Source: an uncultured Bacilli bacterium (GTDB lineage Bacteria > Bacillota_I > Bacilli_A > RF39 > UBA660). Taken from it: a DNA stretch of 64,000 bases. The notes beneath the pieces are model-generated. The model did no database searches. It was not told the origin of the DNA and saw only the letters and a program-made list of their open reading frames with translations. Numbering within the stretch: position 1 is the stretch's first letter; each line of letters starts with the position of its first letter. A program made the translations under genes and the position numbers. The DNA lies in the NCBI GenBank assembly GCA_934167485.1, contig CAKPKL010000006.1, positions 1 to 64,000 on the forward strand, read 5' to 3'. Below are positions 25,184 to 33,886 of the stretch, piece after piece.

Positions 25184-26941
25184 TACTATTTTTTTTACTT
25201 TACTTATATCTTTAGATTCTTGTAGTGCCAATTGTTCTAATTTTGTGTAATCAACCTTTTCAGTACCACTACGACGTGGAAGAGAATCAACAAATTCTAT
25301 ATAAGTTGGTATTTCATACCATTTTAATTGCTCATACTCACCTGAAAAATTACGTATTGGTTGATTAAATAAATCAATTAATTTTTCTTTTATTTCAGAT
25401 TTATCAAGTAAATTATCCTTAAGAACAATATAAGCTTTATTAACGTATAACATGTCATCATCTGGCACTTTAACAACTGCACAATCATTTACAAAATCAA
25501 TATTCGAAATAATTGATTGAACATGGTCACAATAAACTTTATTTAAAGTTGAAATTATATAAAATCTAGAATCTCTACCAGTTAGAGTAAAATAACCATC
25601 TTTATCTATAAATCCAATTGTTCCCGTTTTAAAAAACTCTTTACCATTTTTTTCAAATTTAGCTTTTTTTGTAAACTCTGGGTTTTTATAATACTCTTTA
25701 AAAACATGTTTTCCTGAAACGCATAATAATCCCTCTTCATTATATTTTTTTTCTTCAAGAGTATCTGGATCAACTATTATAGCTTCAGTTCCAACAAGTA
25801 CTTTGCCAGCTGTTTCTGGTCTAACTTTTATTCCGGTTGGATTTGTACCACAACTTACTGTTTCTGCATTTCCAGATCCATTTCCAATTTCAACATTATT
25901 TGCTCCATGATTTTTAAAAAACTCTTTACCTCTAGTTGCATGATTTGGTGTTAAAAAATCTCCACCTGATATATATGTTATTATAGATGACAAATCTTGC
26001 CCTGGATTCACATTTTTCATTATAAGATCTAATAGTGCTGGGCTTCCAAAAATTATATTTGGTTTTTTATTTAAATAATAACAAATTGTATCTTTTGAAA
26101 TATTTGGAGCCAAAATTGCTGTTTTATTACTCATCAATGTCATTAATGTAGAAGTAGCAAACCCATATGGATAAGAGAATGGAACACAAACCAATGATCT
26201 ATTTCCAATTAGAGATTTAGATTTACTAGAATTTTTTAAATATGTCGCTGCAGCTATAATATTTTCATTAGTTAAAACTACAGATTTTGGTTTTCCAGTA
26301 GAACCACTAGTAAACAAAATTAAAGAATCACTTTTCCCTGAATTATGTGGCATTCCTTTTTTTTGATATTTTGATATATCTTTTAATGAATTAAAATCAA
26401 GAAAATAATCACTAGTTATTTCAACTTGAGTAGATTTTGATAACAAGCTATTTGTTTGATTCTTTGATAAAGTTATTATATGGTTAACATTTGTATTATT
26501 TTTAATTTTAGTATTTTCATGCAGAGATTTATTATAATTAATAAATACTGGTGATTCAAATAAATTTAAATATTCCTCTATTTCCTCCTGAGGAGCAGCA
26601 TAATTAAGAAAAGTCGTTATTGCTCCTATACGATTACAGGCTAAAAAAACTGCTACTGCCTGATAAAGATTAGGCATTGAAACAGATACTATTTGTCCTT
26701 TTTTTACCCCTAATTCGCGTAATGCTTTAGAAATTATAATTGCATCATCAAAAAGTTCTTTATAATTAGCAGATAAATCTAAACAATCAATAGCTTCAGT
26801 TTGTTTATAAAATAAATTTAATGAATAAATCGCATTATACACACTAACATTTGGTATCATAGGTTTCTTTTCAAAATAATTATATCCCACATTTTGTGGT
26901 TTATCAATACTAGGATATCCTGTTAATTCTTTTTTACTCAT
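25175..26941 (-). CDS. Adenylate-forming (acyl-CoA synthetase/ligase family) enzyme
   Basis: 588 residues of the AMP-binding superfamily, which activates a carboxylate as its acyl-AMP. Seen: the phosphate loop LILFTSGSTGKPKS (about 205-218), TGRDSRF (hinge region) and C-terminal LPRRSGTEKVDY with the likely catalytic lysine. The N-terminal motif LTGYPSIDKPQNVGY is shared with the paralogue at 44974-46815. No carrier-protein gene lies nearby, so the final acceptor is unknown. The start follows AAGGGGGAG. Next to a hybrid kinase gene, as is the paralogue. Confidence 0.9.
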   Translation of the reverse strand: MSKKELTGYPSIDKPQNVGYNYFEKKPMIPNVSVYNAIYSLNLFYKQTEAIDCLDLSANYKELFDDAIIISKALRELGVKKGQIVSVSMPNLYQAVAVFLACNRIGAITTFLNYAAPQEEIEEYLNLFESPVFINYNKSLHENTKIKNNTNVNHIITLSKNQTNSLLSKSTQVEITSDYFLDFNSLKDISKYQKKGMPHNSGKSDSLILFTSGSTGKPKSVVLTNENIIAAATYLKNSSKSKSLIGNRSLVCVPFSYPYGFATSTLMTLMSNKTAILAPNISKDTICYYLNKKPNIIFGSPALLDLIMKNVNPGQDLSSIITYISGGDFLTPNHATRGKEFFKNHGANNVEIGNGSGNAETVSCGTNPTGIKVRPETAGKVLVGTEAIIVDPDTLEEKKYNEEGLLCVSGKHVFKEYYKNPEFTKKAKFEKNGKEFFKTGTIGFIDKDGYFTLTGRDSRFYIISTLNKVYCDHVQSIISNIDFVNDCAVVKVPDDDMLYVNKAYIVLKDNLLDKSEIKEKLIDLFNQPIRNFSGEYEQLKWYEIPTYIEFVDSLPRRSGTEKVDYTKLEQLALQESKDISKVKKIVKE

Positions 26942-27022
26942 ATTCTCCCCCTTAAAGTAATAAATTTTATATATTTATTTTAACACATATTACATCAAAA
27001 CTGCAACATACATAAAATAAAA

Positions 27023-27114
27023 ACTTATAAATAAGTATATAACTTTATCTATAAGTTAAGTCAAATTAAGTATTAGTTATATATACTTAAACTTAATTAT
27101 ATAAATAATTAAGT
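27023..27114. promoter_or_regulatory. Cluster of A/T-rich palindromes upstream of the first adenylate-forming enzyme gene
   Basis: Palindromes: ACTTAT/ATAAGT at 27023-27036 (2-base centre) and ACTTAATTA/TAATTAAGT at 27091-27114 (6-base centre, perfect 9-bp arms). Between them the minus strand holds a promoter-like TTGACT (27064-27059), 17-base spacer and TATATA (27041-27036), with an AACTT/AAGTT inverted pair in the spacer. A second promoter-like pair lies nearer the gene. The 26942-27218 gap has no ORF I can support. Similar TTGACTTAA sequence precedes the paralogous gene. Confidence 0.5.
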
Positions 27115-27218
27115 ATGAAATATAATAATACTTATTTATTATAAATCAAGTTTTTTGTTTGAAAATGTCATATTTATGTCTGAAACTATACTAATAGCCT
27201 CATTTTAAATAAATTTTA

Positions 27219-28052
27219 CTATAAATTTAATTTTTTTATTACATCTTCTCTTACTTCTTTTGATAACTTTCCATTGTTTTCATCATCTGTTATCATAATT
27301 CCATCTTCTACATATGCAGTCTCACCTTCTAATAACATATCTAAGGCATATTTATTAAGCGGAATATTTATAAAATCTTTTAAATCTTTTTTCTCTATCC
27401 ATTTAACTACATGTTTTGCATCTTCTTCTTTTGTTATCTTATCACACTTATCTGTATTTAAATGCCCAAATACAATATTTAAATATGCATATCTATTAAC
27501 ACCCTTATACCCTGCATAAAAATGGTTTACTACTTTAAAATTGCTAATAAAATCGATTGTAACATCAGAATATCCTGTTTCTTCATATATCTCTCTTATA
27601 GTTGCTTCACGGGCGGTTTCTCCTTCTTCTATTCCTCCCATTACAAAGCTTTTACAATTTCTCCCTTTAGCATCTTCACATAAATAAGTATCGTTTTCAT
27701 TATTTTTTATAACGGCAACCACACTATATCTTACCTGAGTTTTAATATTTTCTCTTGGTGATTCTTCACCTTCTCCATAAAAGTAAGGCGCAACTACTTG
27801 TTTTAATTTCAAATTATTTTCTTTAGCATATTCATAATCCTTTTGATTATGTGATGGTATAAAAAATCGATTTTGTTTTTCATTCATATTTATTATATTT
27901 AATTTATCCCCTGTTAATGGATTTATTCCATATAAACTGTCATCAATATCACTACTGATAATACCTGTTGCTCCATAAATAAGCTCAGGTCTATCTATAG
28001 ATACCTTTACAAATTCATCATTACTCAACTTAACTTTTACTTCAAAATTCAT
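27219..28052 (-). CDS. NUDIX hydrolase with an N-terminal segment resembling the LeuRS editing (CP1) domain
   Basis: 277 residues. C-terminal half: NUDIX box GGIEEGETAREATIREIYEE (about 140-160), so hydrolysis of a nucleoside-diphosphate-linked compound is likely. The N-terminal ~95 residues follow the LeuRS CP1 editing domain: RPELIYGAT (LeuRS RPDTLFGAT), GINPLTGDKL (INPVTGEK) and IPSHNQKDYEYAKENN (VPAHDERDYEFAKK). The threonine-rich TTRPDT is changed to SIDRPEL and the Asp after His is Asn, so editing by the usual residues is doubtful. Some LeuRS, notably from CPR bacteria, carry a NUDIX-like insertion here, so this may be a freed editing module. The ATG follows AAAGGAGGT. Confidence 0.85.
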   Translation of the reverse strand: MNFEVKVKLSNDEFVKVSIDRPELIYGATGIISSDIDDSLYGINPLTGDKLNIINMNEKQNRFFIPSHNQKDYEYAKENNLKLKQVVAPYFYGEGEESPRENIKTQVRYSVVAVIKNNENDTYLCEDAKGRNCKSFVMGGIEEGETAREATIREIYEETGYSDVTIDFISNFKVVNHFYAGYKGVNRYAYLNIVFGHLNTDKCDKITKEEDAKHVVKWIEKKDLKDFINIPLNKYALDMLLEGETAYVEDGIMITDDENNGKLSKEVREDVIKKLNL

Positions 28053-28173
28053 ACTATACCTCCTTTTTATAAATAAGTTGCAATCTTAAATACATGATTA
28101 CTTTCAAAGACTATATTTTTCTTACAATCTTCTATTTATATTTTATCATAAATATATAAACATACATATCTTT

Positions 28174-28716
28174 TTAATTATTTAATTTCAATTCTTTTAT
28201 TTTCATTACATCTATTCCATAAATATTCTTATATATACTCTCAACATCTAAAGTTGTTATTTTATCTTTATTTGGATTAATTTTATTTAAAACTTCTAAT
28301 ACGTCTTCATTACTTTTTCCTTCTATTTCCATATACGTAGGAATTAAAGGCCATGTATCTATAGAAATTTCTACATTATCAATTAAATAAATCGTTCTTA
28401 AATTTTCTTGATAATTTCTAAAATTATATCCTAATTCATTTAGTATTAAATTAGTTTTATTAAAATCACTTACTTCTATTTCTAATTCTTTAGTACCATC
28501 TATTTTTTTATTATCTATTACCTCTTTTATTGTAAGTGTTGTTATCTCTCCATTAGTTCTAAGTCTTATCCATTTATTACTTTGTTTAGGATTAAAATCA
28601 TAAACTAATCTTTTTTGTAAATAATCCCCCTTTTTTATTGCTCCCATCTTATTTAATTTATCTTCAATTTCTTTTCTTTCTATCTCTAAAATAGTCAATT
28701 CCTTTTCTATATTCAT
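28174..28716 (-). CDS. CYTH domain protein (class IV adenylate cyclase/thiamine-triphosphatase superfamily)
   Basis: 180 residues. CYTH enzymes act on triphosphates inside a charged tunnel. Seen: N-terminal EKELTI, WIRLRTNG, TLTIKEV, TKELEIEV, VEISIDTWPLIPTYMEIEG. These give the alternating Glu/Lys/Arg pattern, though the N-terminal ExExK is altered to EKELT. Substrate (triphosphate, thiamine triphosphate or ATP) cannot be told. The ATG follows TAGGAGGT, 20 bases after helD. Confidence 0.88.
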   Translation of the reverse strand: MNIEKELTILEIERKEIEDKLNKMGAIKKGDYLQKRLVYDFNPKQSNKWIRLRTNGEITTLTIKEVIDNKKIDGTKELEIEVSDFNKTNLILNELGYNFRNYQENLRTIYLIDNVEISIDTWPLIPTYMEIEGKSNEDVLEVLNKINPNKDKITTLDVESIYKNIYGIDVMKIKELKLNN

Positions 28717-28736
28717 AATACCTCCTATAAATAATA

Positions 28737-30686
28737 CTAAAATTTATAATTAATCAAAAACAACTTATGAAGAGCTCTTGTCTTTGAAACATATAACAAT
28801 TTCATATCTAATACACTAGACTTATCAAAATCATTTTCATTTATAATAATTACAGAATCAAATTCTAATCCTTTTGATAAATAACTAGGCATAATAGATA
28901 TTGAACTATTATAATTTAAATTATCTTTTGTTATCAAACTCATATCTATATTATTTTTTAATTCTTCGTACATTTTATTTGCACCTTCTTGAGTTTTAGT
29001 AATTATAGCTATTGTCTTATATTTATCTTTTATTGTATTAATTAATTCAATAATATTTTTATTATATTTTTCTACCTTTTCTCCCTGTCTTATTACTGGT
29101 ATTGCTTTATCTAATCCTAGTATTTCATTTATTTTATTTGCTTCATTCATAATTTCTATCGTAGTACGATAACTTTTATTTAATTTTAATATCTCAAAAT
29201 TTTTGTAGATTGATTTCAAACTTTCCCAATTTGATAAACTCCTATATGGATATAAACTTTGTGCTAAATCTCCGTATATACTAAATGTTGAGTTTTTAAA
29301 AATTTTCTTTAAAACATAAAATGTAAATTCTCCATAATCTTGAGCTTCATCAATAACAATATGTTTAAAATTATAATATTCCTTACTACCATTTAATTTA
29401 TATTTAATATACATTAAAGCTGGTATATCTTCTATATTTATATTATTATTTTTAATATTCATAAAATCAAATTTTAACTTTCTTAAAATATCTATATAAC
29501 ACTTTTTAGTTTTTATATTAGTTATAGTAAAATATTTTTTTAAATTTATATTTATATTTGATTTAAATAGTTCTAAATCTTTTTGTTTAATATTATTGTT
29601 AATATATTTTCTTGCTATTGTATCTATATTATCATTAATATATTTATTTAGAAGTAACATTAATCTTTCTATTCTAGAATTGATACTTTGATATATTTTT
29701 TTATCTATATCATCATAAATACTTTTTATAAAATCAATTGATAATATCTTCATGTTATTTACTATAAAATCTTCATTAGGAAGAATTTCTAAATTATTAA
29801 AGAATTCATCTATTTCTTTTTTCATACTCATTGATACTTTATAGGAAGCTTCTCTATCAATATTTTTAATTATATCTAACGAATTATTAATATTAAAAGA
29901 TTCATTAACATAATTTAAAAATAATTCATCAAGTGTATTTTGAATAACACCATTAACATCTAAATCAGGTAGTATACTTGATATATAACTTACAAAAAAT
30001 TTATTTGGGCCTATTACCATATAATCACTAGGTTTAAATAAATCTCTATTATTATAAACTAGGTATGCTATTCTATGGAGTGCGACAGTAGTTTTACCAG
30101 ATCCTGCTACACCTTGAACTATTATATTTTTATTTATTTTTTCCCTTATTATTTTATTTTGTTCACTTTGTATAGTTGATACAATATTTTTTAATCGATT
30201 ATCCGCACTTACACTCAAATATGGCTTTAATAATTCATCATTTGATACAGTATCTACATCATTAAAACTTATTAGTTTACTATTTTCTATTGTATATTGT
30301 CTTTTTAATAATAACTCGCCTTTAATTATTCCATCAGGCACTTGGTATTCAGCACTTCCAACATTTGAATCATAATATAAAGATGATATAGGTGCTCTCC
30401 AGTCAACAGTTATTATATTATTATCATAATCTGTAACACCCTTTTTACCTATATAACATTTATCAAAATTATTTAAACTTTTAAAATCTATTCGTGCAAA
30501 ATAGGGATTTAATTTTGCTTTTTCTATACTTTTAATTTCATTTTCTAATTTAAATTTTTCATCTAACATAGCATCATAATCAAATTTATATAATTCTTTT
30601 AAATGACTCAATTTTAATGTAGAATCATCAATTACTTCATTATATTTGCTAATAGTATAATTCAAATAATTTAATTCTTCTTGCAT
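28737..30686 (-). CDS. helD: HelD, UvrD-like RNA-polymerase-associated helicase
   Basis: 649 residues. SF1 motor with Walker A VAGSGKTTVALHR (about 205), Walker B HIVIDEAQDYG (about 420) and later motifs (YRTT, SKGLEFDSV). The N-terminal coiled coil (about 1-60), DWRAPISSLYYD, and the long insertion between motifs match Bacillus HelD, which pries RNA polymerase off nucleic acid and recycles it; class members in actinobacteria protect against rifamycins. Start at MQEELNY follows TAGGAGGT. Upstream gene of a helD-CYTH pair with a clear promoter. Confidence 0.92.
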   Translation of the reverse strand: MQEELNYLNYTISKYNEVIDDSTLKLSHLKELYKFDYDAMLDEKFKLENEIKSIEKAKLNPYFARIDFKSLNNFDKCYIGKKGVTDYDNNIITVDWRAPISSLYYDSNVGSAEYQVPDGIIKGELLLKRQYTIENSKLISFNDVDTVSNDELLKPYLSVSADNRLKNIVSTIQSEQNKIIREKINKNIIVQGVAGSGKTTVALHRIAYLVYNNRDLFKPSDYMVIGPNKFFVSYISSILPDLDVNGVIQNTLDELFLNYVNESFNINNSLDIIKNIDREASYKVSMSMKKEIDEFFNNLEILPNEDFIVNNMKILSIDFIKSIYDDIDKKIYQSINSRIERLMLLLNKYINDNIDTIARKYINNNIKQKDLELFKSNININLKKYFTITNIKTKKCYIDILRKLKFDFMNIKNNNINIEDIPALMYIKYKLNGSKEYYNFKHIVIDEAQDYGEFTFYVLKKIFKNSTFSIYGDLAQSLYPYRSLSNWESLKSIYKNFEILKLNKSYRTTIEIMNEANKINEILGLDKAIPVIRQGEKVEKYNKNIIELINTIKDKYKTIAIITKTQEGANKMYEELKNNIDMSLITKDNLNYNSSISIMPSYLSKGLEFDSVIIINENDFDKSSVLDMKLLYVSKTRALHKLFLINYKF

Positions 30687-30733
30687 ACTATTACCTCCTA
30701 GTGCCACGGCGTATTATAATTATTACATACCCC

Positions 30734-30762
30734 ATTCTACACTACAAAATAATTGCTGTCAA
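30734..30762 (-). promoter_or_regulatory. Promoter of helD
   Basis: Minus-strand TTGACA (30762-30757), exactly 17 bases, then TAGAAT (30739-30734), about 50 bases upstream of the helD start. Confidence 0.82.
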
Positions 30763-30784
30763 GATTTTTTCCAAATTTTATTTA

Positions 30785-30839
30785 ACAAAAAAACAGGTAA
30801 GTAATGATGTTATTATTTTTATCATACAAAGTACCTGTT
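30785..30839 (-). terminator. Terminator after the S51 peptidase gene
   Basis: Stem AACAGGTA/TACCTGTT enclosing a 32-base loop with an internal TGAT/ATCA pairing, then seven T on the minus strand. The long loop is unusual. Confidence 0.7.
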
Positions 30840-31491
30840 AATTTCTTTCTGTTATTTGTTTTATAATTTTTTTATCTATTAAATAATACTCACCAATATA
30901 TTCTATATTGTCATTCCTTATCCTTACAAATGAAGAATTTGGCAATGCAATTAAAGGAGCATACTCACTAACCTTTTTAACTTCATATACATATTTCAAA
31001 TTAGATAAATCAAAATGTGGATATATATTTATATCTACTAAACCCAAACCAGGATAATTCTCTATTTTATTATCTTTATATTCATCTAAATATAATACAT
31101 TTTTACTTTGGTTAAGTGATCCAGCACTTACACCTATAACAATTTTTTTATTTTTTATATATTCTTGCAATTCAAAATTATTTATATTTTTCATTTGATT
31201 ATAAATTTCTCCACCCATTAGAAACACTATATCACTTTCTTGAATCATATTTTTTGCATTTTCTTTTGTTATACGATTATCTATTAAATATATATTTTTA
31301 AATTTTATGTCTATTTTATTAAATAAACTTATAAATAAATTTTTACTTTTATCATTTTTTTCATAATTATCAAAGTAAGATGAAATAAAAACAATACTTA
31401 AATTATTTTCTATATCTTTCTTTAAGTATTCTTTCTGTAAACTATTAAATCCATTTTTCTTATCTACACTACTAAATAAATAGTTAATCAT
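30838..31491 (-). CDS. S51-family peptidase (dipeptidase E-like)
   Basis: 217 residues. The nucleophile serine sits in GVSAGSLN (about 121), with DIVFLMGGEIYNQM before it and NIYPHFD after it, the layout of the S51 family, which cleaves Asp- or Glu-containing dipeptides or cyanophycin-type substrates. Soluble. It overlaps the upstream GNAT gene by 8 bases and ends a run of co-oriented genes starting at 33842. Confidence 0.87.
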   Translation of the reverse strand: MINYLFSSVDKKNGFNSLQKEYLKKDIENNLSIVFISSYFDNYEKNDKSKNLFISLFNKIDIKFKNIYLIDNRITKENAKNMIQESDIVFLMGGEIYNQMKNINNFELQEYIKNKKIVIGVSAGSLNQSKNVLYLDEYKDNKIENYPGLGLVDINIYPHFDLSNLKYVYEVKKVSEYAPLIALPNSSFVRIRNDNIEYIGEYYLIDKKIIKQITERN

Positions 31492-32107
31492 ATATTCCTC
31501 TTTTTTTATTTTCTAAATAAATATTTTTATCTAATACATATTTAGAAAATGTCAATAATCCATCATAGAATGTATAGCATGATTCAAGGCTTTCCTCACA
31601 AATTTTTATAAATCCTAAATGCTCAAATAATTTACAAGAGCCTATATTGTCTTTAACTGCTCCACTGTCTATGCTTTTTATTTCAACATCTTCAAACATA
31701 TATTTAATTATAGTAAGTGCAGCTTCAGTAGCATATCCATTACCCCAATATCTAGGATCTATATACCACCCAATATCTCTAATTTCAAGATCTTCTCCAT
31801 TTTCATTAACTGATATTTGTCCTATAATTTCTTCTTCGCCACTTAAACTATACTCTTTTTTTAAAAATACGCTCCAACAAAATACATCATTATCAAAAGC
31901 ATGATCAACTTTAGATTTATAAAATTTTTCTTGTGTATCCCAAGTCCAATATTCTTTTTCTAATGCATGTTTCTTGCTAGATGTTAGATACCACTTATTT
32001 ACACTTGGAATCATTAATATTTCCCATAATCTCTTTTGTTCTTTTAAGCTTGATTTTCTTAAACTTAATCTTTTTGTTTCTAACTCTTTACTACCAATAA
32101 ATTTCAT
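31484..32107 (-). CDS. GNAT acetyltransferase (RimJ/RimL type)
   Basis: 207 residues. ETKRLSLRK at the start, IGWYIDPRYWGNGYATEA with the acetyl-CoA-binding loop, and SCKLFEHLGF near the C-terminus are typical of RimJ/RimL-like N-acetyltransferases. The start at MKFIGSKE (32107) follows GTAGGTGATAAA; the longer frame overlaps the upstream gene deeply. Target not known. Confidence 0.88.
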   Translation of the reverse strand: MKFIGSKELETKRLSLRKSSLKEQKRLWEILMIPSVNKWYLTSSKKHALEKEYWTWDTQEKFYKSKVDHAFDNDVFCWSVFLKKEYSLSGEEEIIGQISVNENGEDLEIRDIGWYIDPRYWGNGYATEAALTIIKYMFEDVEIKSIDSGAVKDNIGSCKLFEHLGFIKICEESLESCYTFYDGLLTFSKYVLDKNIYLENKKRGIYD

Positions 32108-32111
32108 TTTA

Positions 32112-32687
32112 TCACCTACACTTGTTCTTTTTATACCAATCGGCAAAATCATATTTAGCCGTACCCCAAAATTTTGCTTCATAATCTATATCGAGTTCTC
32201 TTAATTCACTTAATGTTTTAGTCTCACCATCTGGTATATAAAATTTATCATGCCATCTACCTAATTTACCTCTAGAATTATATGATATAGTACCTGTACT
32301 ACCACCTTTAAATACAATAGGTTCACATCCAGGTTCACAATATGCGAAACAATCTTCTAATCTAGCTTTTCTATTTTTTTCATTCTTAAAAATTTCTAAA
32401 AATTTTTCTACACCTATCTGTTTATCAAAATAATGATTATATGGACCAGGTAGCCCACCCAATGCATCTATATATAATCCACTATCAGATTTAATACATG
32501 GTCTATTTAATTTTTCACATGCATATTTTACACTAAAACTTACAACCTCTTCACAATTATCTGCTTGTATTTCTAAAATTTCAAAATCAGGTTTCATAAT
32601 ATCTATATCAAATCCATAAATTTCTTTAAAAATATGATATGCCTCATCGAATTTACCTTTATTAGTTGTTAAATATACTGGTTTCAT
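32112..32687 (-). CDS. Second HAM1/RdgB-like non-canonical purine NTP pyrophosphatase
   Basis: 191 residues. TTNKGKFDEAYHIF, SDSGLYIDALGGLPGPYNHYF and the C-terminal GETKTLSEL follow the HAM1 fold, but it is far from the rdgB copy at 4811: the SHRGRAL tail is absent and it has FWGTAKYDFADW instead. The start MKPVYLT follows TATAGGAGGTGT. It may clean a different nucleotide. Four bases separate it from the GNAT gene. Confidence 0.85.
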   Translation of the reverse strand: MKPVYLTTNKGKFDEAYHIFKEIYGFDIDIMKPDFEILEIQADNCEEVVSFSVKYACEKLNRPCIKSDSGLYIDALGGLPGPYNHYFDKQIGVEKFLEIFKNEKNRKARLEDCFAYCEPGCEPIVFKGGSTGTISYNSRGKLGRWHDKFYIPDGETKTLSELRELDIDYEAKFWGTAKYDFADWYKKNKCR

Positions 32688-32697
32688 GTTACACCTC

Positions 32698-33468
32698 CTA
32701 TATACTTTTAAAATCAAATTCTTGTAACATTTTCTTTTTTATATCAAAACTTTCTTTAGTAGATGAATTAAAATCTCCTTCGCCTGTCACTAAATCAATC
32801 CAATAAATCGCACACTTATTTATATAGTCTATTTCTTTTTCTTTTAGTATATTATCGTTACCATAATAACTATCTAAAAATAACTTAATGCCTTCTTTAT
32901 CTATACCTCTAGTTTTAGAGAAAAACAAATTACATATAAGAATAGCTACATCATATATAGAATCTCCATATTTAGCATCATCAAAATCTATAAACCCTAT
33001 TTTATTGTTATAAAATATATTTGACTTAGTTAAATCAAAGTGTAGTAAAGATTTTCTATTTAATTTATTACTAGGTACATTAGATAAATTATAAATATTT
33101 TCTTTTGAATAATCATGAAAATTTCTTAATGCGATACCTAATTCTTTTATTATATTGGGTGTCCTATCTATATATTCTATTTGTATTCCTTCAAGAAATG
33201 TATACAATAATAAATACTTGTTATTATACCTAATATAACTTTTATTACTAATAGTTTTAACTATTGAAGGCACGTACAAGTATTTAGATATATTATCATG
33301 TATACTTATCATACTATTTAATAAATTAATATCATCATATATTTTTAAAACATATTTATTGCTATTTGTATAAATTATATAAACATTACCTATAGTAGAT
33401 TCTTCATTCTTAATAAATTTTGTTATTTTAATACCATAATTATTTTCTATTTCCTTAATCATATGCAC
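32698..33468 (-). CDS. Aminoglycoside-phosphotransferase-like kinase
   Basis: 256 residues. The protein-kinase-like fold with YVLKIYDD (ATP lysine, about 40), the catalytic loop LLHFDLTKSNIF (about 143) and GFIDFDDAKYGD (metal-binding Asp). Such proteins phosphorylate aminoglycosides, choline, homoserine or other small molecules; the substrate here is unknown. A GTG at 33468 with AGAGG seven bases before is the likely start; an ATG two codons later is possible. Overlaps the NUDIX gene by 10 bases. Confidence 0.85.
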   Translation of the reverse strand: MHMIKEIENNYGIKITKFIKNEESTIGNVYIIYTNSNKYVLKIYDDINLLNSMISIHDNISKYLYVPSIVKTISNKSYIRYNNKYLLLYTFLEGIQIEYIDRTPNIIKELGIALRNFHDYSKENIYNLSNVPSNKLNRKSLLHFDLTKSNIFYNNKIGFIDFDDAKYGDSIYDVAILICNLFFSKTRGIDKEGIKLFLDSYYGNDNILKEKEIDYINKCAIYWIDLVTGEGDFNSSTKESFDIKKKMLQEFDFKSI

Positions 33469-33842
33469 TTTTTAACCTCTAACCACATTTCTTTAGCATT
33501 TTCATGTGTTAAGATATCATATACTTTATCAATATCCACCCAAAGTATTTTATTTACTTCACCTTCTTGTGGTTTTATTTCTAAATTAATTGGCCTTGCT
33601 AAAAAGAATACACATGTTTTTGGTATAGTTTCTTTTACTATATAAGAAATAGTAAATCTTTTTGACTCATCTACTACTACAACATCTATATTTACTTCTT
33701 CTTTAGTTTCTCTTATAGCTGTCTCTACTTCTGTTTCATTTCCTTCAACATGTCCTTTAGGGAATCCATAAAAGCCTGAAGATTGTTCTATTATTAAAAC
33801 TTTTCCTTCGTTTACTATAATTGTTCCACATGATTTTTCCAT
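33459..33842 (-). CDS. NUDIX hydrolase (Ap4A-hydrolase-like)
   Basis: 127 residues. NUDIX box GHVEGNETEVETAIRETKEE (about 34-53), preceded by SSGFYGFPKG, a layout common to bis(5'-nucleosyl)-tetraphosphatases. C-terminal half has EGEVNKILWV. First gene of the five-gene run NUDIX-APH-HAM1-GNAT-S51. The start follows TGTGGTGGTA. Confidence 0.9.
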   Translation of the reverse strand: MEKSCGTIIVNEGKVLIIEQSSGFYGFPKGHVEGNETEVETAIRETKEEVNIDVVVVDESKRFTISYIVKETIPKTCVFFLARPINLEIKPQEGEVNKILWVDIDKVYDILTHENAKEMWLEVKKCI

Positions 33843-33886
33843 ACTACCACCACATTTATTATATACTAAAAAAAGACTTATAACAA

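Noticed and set aside
27023..27114. Attachment site or origin of replication in the palindrome-rich gap
   Set aside because: No DnaA boxes, integrase or replication genes lie nearby; the palindromes fit a promoter region better.
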